A stretch of DNA of 64,000 bases from Paraburkholderia sp. LEh10 (lineage in GTDB: Bacteria > Pseudomonadota > Gammaproteobacteria > Burkholderiales > Burkholderiaceae): contig NZ_JAGIPX010000012.1 in NCBI RefSeq assembly GCF_017814945.1, positions 1-64,000 on the forward strand, read 5' to 3'. Each line of letters opens with the position of its first letter. Position 1 is the first letter of the stretch. The notes below the pieces were generated by a model, which had not been told where the DNA came from, made no database searches, and saw only the letters and a program-made list of their open reading frames with translations. This document shows, in pieces, positions 46,825 to 56,115 of this stretch. A program made the translations under genes and the position numbers.

Positions 46825-46861
46825 TAAAAAAACGCCGCGAAGCGTGCCCGCTTCGCGGCGT
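46825..46861 (-). terminator. Strong terminator after the leucine dehydrogenase gene
   Basis: On the minus strand ACGCCGCGAAGCG and CGCTTCGCGGCGT form a 13-bp stem with a 4-base loop, followed by a run of T. It lies 24 bases after the dehydrogenase stop (46885). Confidence 0.9.
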
Positions 46862-46884
46862 CCTGCATTGAATGACTTGTCGAA

Positions 46885-47958
46885 TCAGACTGCCTTCATC
46901 TGCTCGCGCGCCCACACCACGGCCGCGCGCGCCGGCGCGATGCCCGTCGCCTTCACGCGCTCCGCGAGTTCGAACACGCGCGGGCCGATCTGCGCAACTT
47001 CGTCGAGCACCGTCTGCTTGTCCGCCGATCCCAGGTACTCGCGCACGCAGCTGATGATGCCGCCCGCGTTCACGAGGAAATCCGGCGCATAGAAGATGCC
47101 GCGCTTGTGCAGCGTGTCGCCCTCGGCGAGCGACATCAGCTGGTTGTTCGCCCCGCCCGCGATCACCTTGAACTGGCAATCCGCCGCGACCGTCTCCGTG
47201 ATCGAGCCGCCGAGCGCGCAAGGCGCGAACACGTCCGCATTGACGCCGGAGATGCGCGCCGTATCGGCGACTTGCGCGCCGAACATCTGCTTCGCGCGCT
47301 CGGTCTTGTGCGCATCGATGTCCGACACGATCAGGGCCGCGCCCGCGCGGTGCAGCCGCTCGCACAGATCCCAGCCGACCGAGCCCAGGCCCTGCACCGC
47401 GACGGAAATGCCGTCGAGCGTGTCGCGGCCGAGCGCGACCTGCACGGCTGCCTTCAGGCCGACGAACACGCCGTACGCGGTGCGCGGCGACGGGTTGCCG
47501 CCATACACGTCGTTGTCGCGCGGAATGCCGCTCACGTACGGCGTCTCGCTCTGCACGGCGCGCATGTCATCGGCTGTCGTGCCGACGTCCTCGGCCGTCA
47601 GATAGACGCCGCCGAGCGATTGCACGAGGCGGCCAAACGCCTTGAACAGCGCGGCGCGGTCCATCTGCTCCGGGCGCTTGAGGATCACCGCCTTGCCGCC
47701 GCCGAACGGCAGTCCGGCGAGCGCGTTCTTGAATGCCATTCCTTGCGACAGACGCAGCGCATCGTGATACGCCTCATAGTCCGATGCGTACTGCCAGTAA
47801 CGGCAGCCGCCGAAGGCAGGGCCGCGCGCCGTGCTGTAGACGGCGATCACGGCTTGCAGGCCGGATTCGGCGTCGTTGGCCACGACAATGCGTTCGTGAG
47901 CGGGTTCGCCGTGAAGCCCGAAAAGCGTTCCAGCGAAGTTCGTCGTCAGTCGGTCCAT
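46885..47958 (-). CDS. Leucine dehydrogenase-type (Glu/Leu/Phe/Val) amino acid dehydrogenase
   Basis: 357 residues from ATG 47958 with AAGGAAGG upstream; 23 further upstream residues in frame are rejected. GPAFGGCRYW and FKNALAGLPFGGGKAVI form the active site with the catalytic Lys of GGGK. The NAD motif is AVQGLGSVGWDLCERLH. It reversibly deaminates a branched-chain or aromatic amino acid to the 2-oxo acid. The exact substrate is not predictable. The divergent Lrp-type gene at 48238 is the likely regulator. Confidence 0.9.
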   Translation of the reverse strand: MDRLTTNFAGTLFGLHGEPAHERIVVANDAESGLQAVIAVYSTARGPAFGGCRYWQYASDYEAYHDALRLSQGMAFKNALAGLPFGGGKAVILKRPEQMDRAALFKAFGRLVQSLGGVYLTAEDVGTTADDMRAVQSETPYVSGIPRDNDVYGGNPSPRTAYGVFVGLKAAVQVALGRDTLDGISVAVQGLGSVGWDLCERLHRAGAALIVSDIDAHKTERAKQMFGAQVADTARISGVNADVFAPCALGGSITETVAADCQFKVIAGGANNQLMSLAEGDTLHKRGIFYAPDFLVNAGGIISCVREYLGSADKQTVLDEVAQIGPRVFELAERVKATGIAPARAAVVWAREQMKAV

Positions 47959-48237
47959 CAGTGTTCCTTCCTTGTGGGCAGGCGGTTGGGTCCGCGAAGC
48001 GATGGGCTTCGCGCCGGCGGGCCGCAAGTCGTCCGGGTCGCGGACACCTGCGGCTAAGCTCGCGAGGCCAGCGCAGTCGCTGGCGGCTCGATCGCAAAAG
48101 TGTATGCGGCCAAATTCGGAGATTTGTTCTGTTTATCTGGAATTCGGCGGCTCGTGGCAGAATAATCACCCAATAAAATTCAGGCCTGAAGACGATTCGT
48201 CTTCCCTTTCGTCGGACAGGCCCGTGCCGGAGGCAGC

Positions 48238-48696
48238 ATGAAACTGGACAGCACCGATCAGCGGATCTTGCGCGAGCTGCGCAACGACGGACGTATCTCG
48301 AATGCGAAGCTCGCCGAGCGCGTCGGCCTGTCGGCGACGCCGTGCTGGAACCGTGTGCGCGCGCTCGAAGAAGCGGGCGTGATCGAGGGCTATGCCGCGT
48401 TGCTCAATCAGAAGGCGCTCGGCCTGCCGGATACCGTCATCATCGAGGTCAAGCTCGCGAAGCACGACGAGCGCACGCTCGAGCGCTTCGGCGAAGCACT
48501 CGCCGATTTGCCGGAAGTCGTCGAAGCGTTTCTCGTGTCGGGCGAATACGACTACCTGATCAAGGTCGCGGTGGCGGGCACGGAAGGATACGAGTCGTTT
48601 CTGCGGCGCAAGCTATACCGGCTGCCTGGCTTTCAGGACAGCCGCTCGATCTTCGCGCTGCGCTGCCTGAAACGCTCGGTGTCGGTCGAGCCGTGA
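48238..48696 (+). CDS. Lrp/AsnC-family regulator
   Basis: 152 residues with GGAGG upstream. The N-terminal HTH is LDSTDQRILRELRNDGRISNAKLAERVGLS, followed by the RAM effector domain (about 65-145: TVIIEVKLAKHDERTLERFG and VSGEYDYLIKVAV). It is divergent from the amino acid dehydrogenase across 280 bases, the usual arrangement for a local amino-acid-responsive activator. The effector is probably the dehydrogenase substrate, which is inference. Confidence 0.92.
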   Translation: MKLDSTDQRILRELRNDGRISNAKLAERVGLSATPCWNRVRALEEAGVIEGYAALLNQKALGLPDTVIIEVKLAKHDERTLERFGEALADLPEVVEAFLVSGEYDYLIKVAVAGTEGYESFLRRKLYRLPGFQDSRSIFALRCLKRSVSVEP

Positions 48697-48732
48697 CGCA
48701 AGCGGCGCGGCTGCGGGGCACGGCGAGCGAAG

Positions 48733-50682
48733 TCAGGCCACGTAGCGCGTCGCGAACGATTGTGCGGCGAACGGCACCGGCTTGCCGAAATGAAACCCTT
48801 GCATCACCGTGCAGCCCAGCCCGAGCAGCACGTTCGCCTGCGACGCCGTTTGCACGCCTTCGACCACGCATGTCAGCTTCAGCGACCGGCACAGGTCGAC
48901 GATGCTGCGCACGATGTCCCGCGCGGCCGCATCGGTATCGATGCGCTCCAGAAAGCCGCGATCGATCTTCACCTTGTCGAGCGGCAGCCGGTGAATGCAC
49001 GTGAGGCTCGAATAGCCGGTGCCGAAATCGTCGAGCGAGATATTCACGCCGAGCCGCTTGAACGCGTCGAGCGACGCGGACGCCTGCTCGAAATCCTGAA
49101 TGACGGCCGTCTCCGTCACTTCGAACGTCAGGCGGCCGGGGGCAATGCCGCTCTCGCGAACAAGGCCGGCGATATGCTCGACTGCCTCCGCCGAGCCGAT
49201 ATCGCGCGCCGACAGATTGAACGCGACGGGCACGGCGGGATCGCACGCGCGCATCGCCGCGAGCACCTTGCGAAACAGCGCCGCCGACACCGTATGAATC
49301 AGGTCGCTGCGCTCCGCAACCTTGATGAACAGCGACGGCGGCACGTCGCCCAGCGTCGGACTGCTCCAGCGCGCGAGCGCCTCATATGACACGACGCGCT
49401 GGCAGGTCACATCGACGATCGGCTGGAAATGCAGCGTCATCTCGCGCTCCAGGTCCGCGTGCCGCAGCGCCTGCTCGACCTGTCCGAGTTCGCGAATCTG
49501 CTTCTCGTGCTCGGCGGAAAAAATCGTCGTGCCGCCGCGCCGATGCTCCTTGGCGAAATACAGCGCATAGTCCGCGCGCTCGAACAGTTGCGCGGGCGTG
49601 ACGCCAGCATCCGGGTAAATCGCAAAGCCGAGCGACCCCGACAGCCGCGCCGTGGCGCCAGGCCATGCATACGGCGCACGCAGCGCTTCGCAGATCGATG
49701 CGCCGATATCGCGCAGATCCTGCGGCTCGCGCACATCCGTCACGAGCAGCCCGAATTCGTCGCCGCCGAGACGCGCGAACGCGATGCGTGGACCCGCCAC
49801 GTTGCGAAGACGCCGGCCGACTTCTTCGAGCACGCGGTCGCCCGCGCCGTGGCCGTATAGATCGTTGATCTGCTTAAAGCCGTCCAGATCGATCACGCCG
49901 ACGGCGAAGCGCGCGTGCCCCGGCTTCGCGGTTGCGAACAGCGCTTCGAGATCGGCGAGGAAACGGCGGCGATTCGGCAGTCCCGTCAGGATGTCGAGAT
50001 TGGCAAGACGCGAGTTCTCGTCGCTCAACCACTGAAGCTCGGCCTGCTTCGCCCGCAGCGCATGCTGCGATCCGACGAGGTTCGCAAAGTCGCGGTAGTA
50101 GGTGAGCAGGATCACGATCATCGCGATCGATACGAGCAGCACGTTGATCGCAATCGCGACGAGCACCGCGTTGTCCATCAGCAAAAAGTACAGCGTGAAC
50201 GGCACGATGACGATTGTCGTCAGCAGCAGCGCGGCCGTGCGCATGTGCATCAGGCAGAAGATGCAGCCGATCACCGTGATCGACATATAGAACGCGACGT
50301 GCGCGCGCGCGTACGGATCGCCGTACGGAAAGAGCAGCAGTCCCCAGCCGGTGAAGATCACGCCCAGTAGCGCGATGAGCCATACCGTCGTCTTCAGACG
50401 CGCAGCGACTTCTTCGTCCGTCAACGACGCGAGATGCTTTCTGCGCCTGACCCATACCACGAGCCGGATCGCGCAGGCCGAGCACATCGCGATGGGCAGG
50501 TAAATCGCGAGCCACGCCGGCGCGACGTCAACATGCGTGAAGGCCACGGCAAGACTGTTGACGACGAGGATCAGATACAGCAGCGGCAGTTGCCGGGAAA
50601 AAGCGTCGAACTGCGAGCGTGATAGCGCGGCCGTCGCGGCCGGAATGGTACGAAGCGATGCAAAGTCCTGCGGGCGAATCAT
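48733..50682 (-). CDS. Membrane GGDEF-EAL cyclic-di-GMP protein
   Basis: 649 residues from ATG 50682 (ATG 50721 and GTG 50769 are in-frame alternatives). Five or six N-terminal membrane segments occupy about 30-205 (LLYLILVVNSLAVAF, VAFYMSITVIGCIFCLMHM). The GGDEF domain at about 220-380 has an intact LGGDEFGLL and may make cyclic-di-GMP. The EAL domain at about 390-640 has SYEALARW, DDFGTGYSS and KIDRGFL. Its late motif reads VVEGVQT, with Gln in place of the usual Glu. Both activities are possible, and the EAL residues look mostly complete. Confidence 0.9.
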   Translation of the reverse strand: MIRPQDFASLRTIPAATAALSRSQFDAFSRQLPLLYLILVVNSLAVAFTHVDVAPAWLAIYLPIAMCSACAIRLVVWVRRRKHLASLTDEEVAARLKTTVWLIALLGVIFTGWGLLLFPYGDPYARAHVAFYMSITVIGCIFCLMHMRTAALLLTTIVIVPFTLYFLLMDNAVLVAIAINVLLVSIAMIVILLTYYRDFANLVGSQHALRAKQAELQWLSDENSRLANLDILTGLPNRRRFLADLEALFATAKPGHARFAVGVIDLDGFKQINDLYGHGAGDRVLEEVGRRLRNVAGPRIAFARLGGDEFGLLVTDVREPQDLRDIGASICEALRAPYAWPGATARLSGSLGFAIYPDAGVTPAQLFERADYALYFAKEHRRGGTTIFSAEHEKQIRELGQVEQALRHADLEREMTLHFQPIVDVTCQRVVSYEALARWSSPTLGDVPPSLFIKVAERSDLIHTVSAALFRKVLAAMRACDPAVPVAFNLSARDIGSAEAVEHIAGLVRESGIAPGRLTFEVTETAVIQDFEQASASLDAFKRLGVNISLDDFGTGYSSLTCIHRLPLDKVKIDRGFLERIDTDAAARDIVRSIVDLCRSLKLTCVVEGVQTASQANVLLGLGCTVMQGFHFGKPVPFAAQSFATRYVA

Positions 50683-50903
50683 GGCTCGGCAGCGAGAGTG
50701 GGTCGGCAAGTCCGGACACATCGCCTGATGTAGCCCGTGCGGGCTGTGAAAGGCGGTGTCGTCATTCACATTACTGCTTTACTTACGGCAGTTTCGTGAC
50801 GAACTTGATGATACGAGACGCGCCGTCCCGTCAGTAAACAACGGGAACAGAAGAATCGCGCTGTCTCGGCGGCGCCACACGCGCTTGCGCGACATATCGG
50901 CGT

Positions 50904-50930
50904 AATGCAGCCCTCGTGCGCGGCTGCATT
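50904..50930 (-). terminator. Hairpin downstream of the AspT-family gene
   Basis: AATGCAGCC and GGCTGCATT make a perfect 9-bp stem with a 9-base loop, about 50 bases after the transporter stop at 50978. There is no T run, so termination strength is uncertain. Confidence 0.4.
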
Positions 50931-50977
50931 CGTCAGATCATTGGTGCTTCATCTGCGCGGCATTGCTTTGATGCCCG

Positions 50978-52570
50978 CTATCCTCCCACCACGACTGCGG
51001 CGATCTCGACGAACAGGATCTTCACGATCGTCATCGACGGGAAGATCATCGCGTAGCCGATATCGGGACGATCGGTCGGCGCGACGCGATTGGCGAACGC
51101 GAGAATCGCCGGATTACCCGTTGCGCCGCTGATCACGCCGACGGTCGCATCGAACGGCAAGCGGAAAATCCACAGGCAGCACGCGGCCGTGATGCATACG
51201 AGCGCGATCAGAATGACCGCGCCGTACAGCAAAAACGAAATGCCCGTCACGCCGATCGTCGCAAAGAACTTCGGCCCCGACGACAAGCCGACCTGCGCGA
51301 GAAACACAGTCAGGCCGAAGTTGCGCAACACCAGGTTCGCGGAGAGCGGCATCGTCCAGACGAGACCGCCCGTGCGGCGCATCTTGCCGAGCCCGAGCGC
51401 GACGAGCAGCAGCGCGGCGAGACCGAGCGACAGCTTGCCGACGCCCGGAATCGGCAGAGGAATCAGTCCCACCAGAAGTCCCAGCGTCGCGCCGACGCCG
51501 ATCGAAATGTAGCTGAGCTCCGCCGTTCCCTTGATCGAATCGCCGAACAGCTTGCGCACGGCCTCTCGCTGACCGGGCCCGATCAACAGGCCGACGCGGT
51601 CGCCGGATTCGAGTATCAGGTCCGGACTCGGCTGCATGTCGGCATCGCCGCGCCGCACCTGCGCAATCGAACACACCATGCCCTCCGGAAAGCGGATGTC
51701 GCGCAGCGGGTGCCCGACCACGACGCGGCTCGACGCGAACACGCGCAGATAGTCGAGGTCTTCGCGAAAGCGCGTGATGCGTCCGGGCTGCAATTCGCCG
51801 AGCAACTCGGTGGCCTTGCGCAATTCGTTGCGATCCATCGACGTGGCGAGCAGCACGTCGTCCGTTTGCATGACGAGATCGTCTGCGGGCAGCTGGTTGT
51901 GATGCGCGCGGCGCACGGCCGCGATGCCGAGGCCCACGGGCAGACGCGCCTTCAGTTCGGGAAACGTAAGGCCGACGAACGCCTGGTTTCTCAGCGCGAT
52001 CTCAGCCGTCTCCAGCGTGTTCGCGGGCGGCGCTTCGATCTTGCGCGCCAGCGCGACGTTCAGCAGATACAGAAACAGGATCGGTCCCGCGACGCCGAAC
52101 GGATAGGCCACGCTATAGCCGACTGCCGCGCCGTCGCCTTTCAACACGGCGAGCACCGCCTGCAAGCTCGCCGTACTCGTGCCCGCGCCGGCATACAACC
52201 CGAGCGCCTGATCGAGCCTGACGCCGAAGAGCGGCCCCAGCGCGAGCGACACGAATCCCGCGCCTATCACGCCCACGACGGCGGCCGCGTTCGCCTTGAG
52301 TCCATCCGCGCTCGACAGTCCCGCGAAGAACTGCGCGCCGTACTGCACGCCGATTCCGTAGAGAAACAGCAGCAGGCCCAACGTGCCGAGCACGGGAGGC
52401 GGCGCGGACTTCGGCGCGAAGCCGCCGATCGCGAGCCCGACGAACAGCACCGCGCCCGAGCCGAGCGCCACGCCTTTGATGCTGCATTCGCCGATCACAT
52501 AGCCCAGCGCGACGGTGAGGAACAACGTAAGCAACGGCTGCGATTCAAGCAACGCACGGACTGCATCCAT
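50978..52570 (-). CDS. AspT/YidE-family transporter
   Basis: 530 residues from ATG 52570 with AGGAGCGGAT directly ahead. Two hydrophobic halves (about 10-170 and 360-530) flank a central cytoplasmic part with two RCK_C/TrkA-C-like domains (LPADDLVMQTDDVLLATS and SPDLILESGDRVGLLIGPGQ). The repeated AspT domain motif occurs as YAGAGTSTASLQAVL and VISGATGNPAILAFAN. The founding member exchanges aspartate for alanine; most relatives are uncharacterised. No partner decarboxylase lies nearby, so the substrate is unknown. Confidence 0.88.
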   Translation of the reverse strand: MDAVRALLESQPLLTLFLTVALGYVIGECSIKGVALGSGAVLFVGLAIGGFAPKSAPPPVLGTLGLLLFLYGIGVQYGAQFFAGLSSADGLKANAAAVVGVIGAGFVSLALGPLFGVRLDQALGLYAGAGTSTASLQAVLAVLKGDGAAVGYSVAYPFGVAGPILFLYLLNVALARKIEAPPANTLETAEIALRNQAFVGLTFPELKARLPVGLGIAAVRRAHHNQLPADDLVMQTDDVLLATSMDRNELRKATELLGELQPGRITRFREDLDYLRVFASSRVVVGHPLRDIRFPEGMVCSIAQVRRGDADMQPSPDLILESGDRVGLLIGPGQREAVRKLFGDSIKGTAELSYISIGVGATLGLLVGLIPLPIPGVGKLSLGLAALLLVALGLGKMRRTGGLVWTMPLSANLVLRNFGLTVFLAQVGLSSGPKFFATIGVTGISFLLYGAVILIALVCITAACCLWIFRLPFDATVGVISGATGNPAILAFANRVAPTDRPDIGYAMIFPSMTIVKILFVEIAAVVVGG

Positions 52571-52694
52571 ATCCGCTCCTGTCAGGTAACGAGAGAGCAA
52601 AGTGTCGATGCAAAATGAAACGGGCTGCTATGCGCGATGTCGTCTTGCGCGATTGCCCAAGGTTTGCCAGATCAATCATAGACGCTGGCGCGCG

Positions 52695-54095
52695 TCATGC
52701 TGCATCCGTCGATGCCGCCGCAAACGTGACCTTCACGGTCAGCCCGCGCCGATCGCCCTCGCCCGCCGCCAGCGTGATCTCGCCGCGATGTGCCTGCACG
52801 ATCTCACGCACGATCGCGAGCCCGAGGCCCGTGCCTTCCGTGTCGGCGGACGCACGATAGAACGGCTCGAACACGCGGCTGCGCGCTTCCGCCGGAATAC
52901 CCGGGCCGTCGTCGGTGACGGTGAGCGCGATACGCGCCGCGTCGCCGCGCACCGCCATCGTCACATGGCCATGCCGCTGCGTATAGCGGATCGCATTCTC
53001 GACGAGGTTCGACACCAGCGCCGCCAGCAGCCCCTCGTGTCCGATCATCCACGCCGGCCGGTCGAGCTCCGCGCCGAGATCGATGTCGCGTTTCTGCGCG
53101 AACAGCGCGAGATCTTCGATCACGTCTTTTGCAATCGCGGCGAGATCGGCGGGCTGGTTCGCGAGCTGCGTATAGTCGGCGGCTTCCGCTTGCGCGAGCA
53201 ACAGCAGCTTGTTCGTGAGGCCGACCATCGAGCGGTTGCTGCGCTGCATCGCCGCGAGCGCTTCGCCAAGCGACGGCTCCAGTTCGCGATGCAGCCGCGC
53301 GTATTGCAATTGCGTGTCGAGCAGCGTGAGCGGCGTGCGCAACTGATGCGCGGCATCCGCGATGAAGCGCCGCTGCGCGGCCACCTGCAAGCCGAGCCGC
53401 GCAATGCACTGGTTGATCGCATCCACGATCGGCCGCAACTCCGTATGCAGGCGATCGACGCGCAACGGCTCCAGCTGCATCGGATCGCGATCGATCACTT
53501 CGTCCTTCACTTTCAGCAGCGGACGCAGCTCGAACGTCAGGCCGATGCAGGCCAGCGCGACCGCGAGCAGCATCATTTCGATCTGACGCACCAGTTGCGG
53601 ACGCCATAGCTCGCGCGCCATGGCTTCGCGTGACGCCTGCGTCTTGCCGACCGACACCAGCACGCGCCGCGTCGCGCCGTTGTCGTACATGCGCCGCACG
53701 TAGCCGATCGCGCGTATCGATGCGCCGTGCAGGTCGGCGTCGTAGTACGAGGGCGTATCGTGCGTGGCGGCCGCCGATGCCGGCGCGCCCAGCGGAAAAT
53801 CGGGCACGCCCGCGAGCAGCCGGTCATCGTCGACGTTCACGTTGTAGTAGACCTGATCGCCATACGGCGAAGCGAAAATCTCCAGCGCGGCAGGCGGAAT
53901 GTCGACGCGCAGCGTGCCGTCCGCCCATTCGACCTCGCCCGCGATCATCCGCGCCGAAGAAAGCAGCGTGTTGTCCTGCACGAGATCGGCGGTGCGGCGT
54001 GCGTTGTCGTATTCGGCCTTGCCCGTCACGAACACGTAGATCGCGAGCGGCACGAGCAGCCACCACAGCAGACGGATGCGCAGGCTGCCGGTCAT
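52695..54095 (-). CDS. Sensor histidine kinase, TctE-like
   Basis: 466 residues. First membrane segment at 9-24, a periplasmic domain of the 2CSK_N/TctE type up to about 170, and a second segment near 172-190. Phospho-acceptor His250 is in IADAAHQLRTPL. ATPase motifs: NAIRYTQ (N box), DDGPGIP and GTGLGLAIV. TctE relatives sense tricarboxylates or other acids. It follows its response regulator after 43 bases and is divergent from the ABC importer at 55048, a possible target. Confidence 0.9.
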   Translation of the reverse strand: MTGSLRIRLLWWLLVPLAIYVFVTGKAEYDNARRTADLVQDNTLLSSARMIAGEVEWADGTLRVDIPPAALEIFASPYGDQVYYNVNVDDDRLLAGVPDFPLGAPASAAATHDTPSYYDADLHGASIRAIGYVRRMYDNGATRRVLVSVGKTQASREAMARELWRPQLVRQIEMMLLAVALACIGLTFELRPLLKVKDEVIDRDPMQLEPLRVDRLHTELRPIVDAINQCIARLGLQVAAQRRFIADAAHQLRTPLTLLDTQLQYARLHRELEPSLGEALAAMQRSNRSMVGLTNKLLLLAQAEAADYTQLANQPADLAAIAKDVIEDLALFAQKRDIDLGAELDRPAWMIGHEGLLAALVSNLVENAIRYTQRHGHVTMAVRGDAARIALTVTDDGPGIPAEARSRVFEPFYRASADTEGTGLGLAIVREIVQAHRGEITLAAGEGDRRGLTVKVTFAAASTDAA

Positions 54096-54138
54096 GCCGC
54101 GCTGCCCTTCGATGTGAGCGTCGGAGCGGGCGGCAGCG

Positions 54139-54816
54139 TCATTCGACGTCGTCCTTCTTGCGCAGCAGATAGCCGAGCCCGCGCAGCGTGACGATCGCCG
54201 CCGAGCTGCCGTCGAGCTTCTTGCGAAGCCGCGACACGTAAATTTCGAGCGCGTCTTCGCTGGGCTGGTCGTCGTGTGTGACGACCGAGTCCATCAGCGC
54301 GGCCTTCGACACCGTCTTGCCCATGCGCAGGATCAGCGTTTCGAGCACGCTGCGCTCGCGCGGCGTGACGTTCAGCGGCGCACCCTTCAGCGTGAACTGG
54401 CGCGTGTCGATGTCGAACACGAGATCGCCGCACGACACCTCGTTCGCCGTCGCGGCCGTCTGACGGCGAATCATCACCTTCACGCGCGCGATCAGCTCGC
54501 GCACCTCGAATGGCTTCACCAGATAGTCGTCGGCGCCCGCGCCCAGCAACTCGACCTTCTCGTCGATCGAACCGCTTGCAGTGAGGATCATCACGGGCGT
54601 CGCATCGCCGCGCTGCCGCAGACGCCGCAGCACGTTCTTGCCCGACAGCCTCGGCAGGTTGAGGTCGAGCAGCACGACGTCGTAGCGGTTCATGCGCAGC
54701 AGCCGATCGGCGGCTTCGCCGTCCTGCACCGCGTCGAGCGCGAACGAATCCTGCTCCAGCATGCGCGCGAGCCAGTGGGACAGCGTCGGATTATCTTCGA
54801 TCAACAGCAGCTTCAT
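54139..54816 (-). CDS. OmpR-family response regulator, TctD-like
   Basis: 225 residues from ATG 54816; the longer frame to 54927 adds an arginine-rich stretch. Receiver domain with Asp51 as phosphorylation site (VVLLDLNLPRLSG), acidic EDN at 7-9 and Lys in YLVKPFEV. The C-terminal winged helix is LTLKGAPLNVTPRERSVLETL-like and ends EIYVSRLRKKLD. Partner of the kinase that follows. Divergent orientation to the NitT/TauT importer suggests that it regulates that operon. Confidence 0.9.
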   Translation of the reverse strand: MKLLLIEDNPTLSHWLARMLEQDSFALDAVQDGEAADRLLRMNRYDVVLLDLNLPRLSGKNVLRRLRQRGDATPVMILTASGSIDEKVELLGAGADDYLVKPFEVRELIARVKVMIRRQTAATANEVSCGDLVFDIDTRQFTLKGAPLNVTPRERSVLETLILRMGKTVSKAALMDSVVTHDDQPSEDALEIYVSRLRKKLDGSSAAIVTLRGLGYLLRKKDDVE

Positions 54817-54933
54817 CGGTTGGCGGAATGCATGAAAACGGCGGCGCGAAGCTCCCCGTGACGTTTGGACGACATTGCCGCGCGATTGTATGTCGAGGCC
54901 ATGCCGGCTCCTGCATCGGGTTAACACTCATAT

Positions 54934-54945
54934 GTTCGCGTGAAC
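54934..54945. promoter_or_regulatory. Dyad just upstream of the ABC operon promoter
   Basis: GTTCGCGTGAAC is an inverted repeat (GTTC/GAAC) ending 8 bases before the -35 of the promoter at 54954. Its position fits an activator site for the divergently encoded response regulator. Chance occurrence is not excluded. Confidence 0.25.
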
Positions 54946-54953
54946 GCCGAAAG

Positions 54954-54981
54954 CTGACAGAAGGTTTGAGCTTTCTATAAT
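54954..54981 (+). promoter_or_regulatory. Sigma-70 promoter of the NitT/TauT-type importer operon
   Basis: CTGACA (54954-54959), 16 bases, then a perfect TATAAT (54976-54981). The importer ATG follows 66 bases later with AAAGGAG. This is the best -35/-10 pair I found in the window. Confidence 0.65.
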
Positions 54982-55047
54982 CGCCGCACTCATTTCAAAG
55001 AAAGGCGCTGCGTCAACGGGGTGGCGCCTCATCAAAGGAGACTGTTG

Positions 55048-56064
55048 ATGCGTACCATCCGCCAGATCGCCGCCGTGTCCGGACTCGCCTTCGCGCTCGC
55101 CGCGGCTTGCACGACCGCTCACGCAGAAAAAATCTCGATAATGGTGGGCGGCGCCGCCAAGATCATCTATCTCCCCGCCAAGCTGACGGAACAGCTTGGC
55201 TACTTCAAGGACGAAGGGCTCGATGTCGAGGTCCTTTCGCAACCGGCCGGCGTCGATGCCGAAAACGAACTGCTCGCGGGTGCGGTGCAAGGCGTGGTCG
55301 GTTTCTACGACCACACGATCGACCTGCAGAGCAAGGGCAAGGAAGTGCAGGCGCTGGTGATCTTCGGCCAGGTGCCGGGCGAAGTCGAAATGGTATCGAC
55401 GAAGGCTTCCGCCACGCTCAAGAGCATGGCCGACGTGAAGGGCAAGACGCTCGGCGTGACGGGCCTCGGCTCGTCGACGAGCTTTCTCACGCAATATCTG
55501 GCGCAGCGCGCCGGCGTGCCGTCGACGCAATACACGCTGCTGCCCGTCGGCGCCGACAACAGCTTCATTGCCGCGATCAAGCAGGAGCGCATCGACGCGG
55601 GCATGACGACCGAGCCGACCGTCTCGCAGCTGCTGAAGACGGGCGACGCGAAGGTGCTGGTCGACATGCGCACGATCGAAGGCACGCGCGCGGCATTGGG
55701 CGGCACGTATCCGGCGTCGAGCTTCTATGTGCAGCGCGCGTGGGCCGAATCGCACAAGGCGGAAGCGACGAAGCTCTCGCATGCATTCGCGAAGACGCTG
55801 AACTTCATCGCGACGCATAGCGCCGAAGAGATCGCCGCCAAGATGCCGAAGGACTACTACGCCAGCAACAAGGACCTGTACGTCGCCGCTCTGAAGGCTT
55901 CGCTGCCGATGTTCACGAAGGACGGCAAGATGCCCGCCGATGGTCCCGAGACCGTGTTGAAGGTGCTGTCGTCGTTCAATCCTTCCGTGAAGGGCAAACA
56001 CATCGATCTCGCGAAGACCTACTCGAACGAGTATGTCTCGGCCGTCGCGACGGCTTCGAAGTAA
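55048..56064 (+). CDS. NitT/TauT-type periplasmic substrate-binding protein
   Basis: 338 residues from ATG 55048 with AAAGGAG. The signal peptide ends THAEK, with AHA as the likely cleavage site. SsuA/NMT1-like domain: KIIYLPAKLTEQLGYFKDEG is the typical opening, with VKGKTLGVTGLGSSTSFLTQ and AGMTTEPTVSQLL in the binding cleft region. Relatives bind sulfonates, nitrate, pyrimidine precursors or aromatic acids. The substrate here is unknown. It is the first gene of a three-gene importer operon. Confidence 0.9.
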   Translation: MRTIRQIAAVSGLAFALAAACTTAHAEKISIMVGGAAKIIYLPAKLTEQLGYFKDEGLDVEVLSQPAGVDAENELLAGAVQGVVGFYDHTIDLQSKGKEVQALVIFGQVPGEVEMVSTKASATLKSMADVKGKTLGVTGLGSSTSFLTQYLAQRAGVPSTQYTLLPVGADNSFIAAIKQERIDAGMTTEPTVSQLLKTGDAKVLVDMRTIEGTRAALGGTYPASSFYVQRAWAESHKAEATKLSHAFAKTLNFIATHSAEEIAAKMPKDYYASNKDLYVAALKASLPMFTKDGKMPADGPETVLKVLSSFNPSVKGKHIDLAKTYSNEYVSAVATASK

Positions 56065-56115
56065 GCCGGACCCAGGGCCGTTATCCATCATTCGCAACGA
56101 AAGAGGCAGCACGCG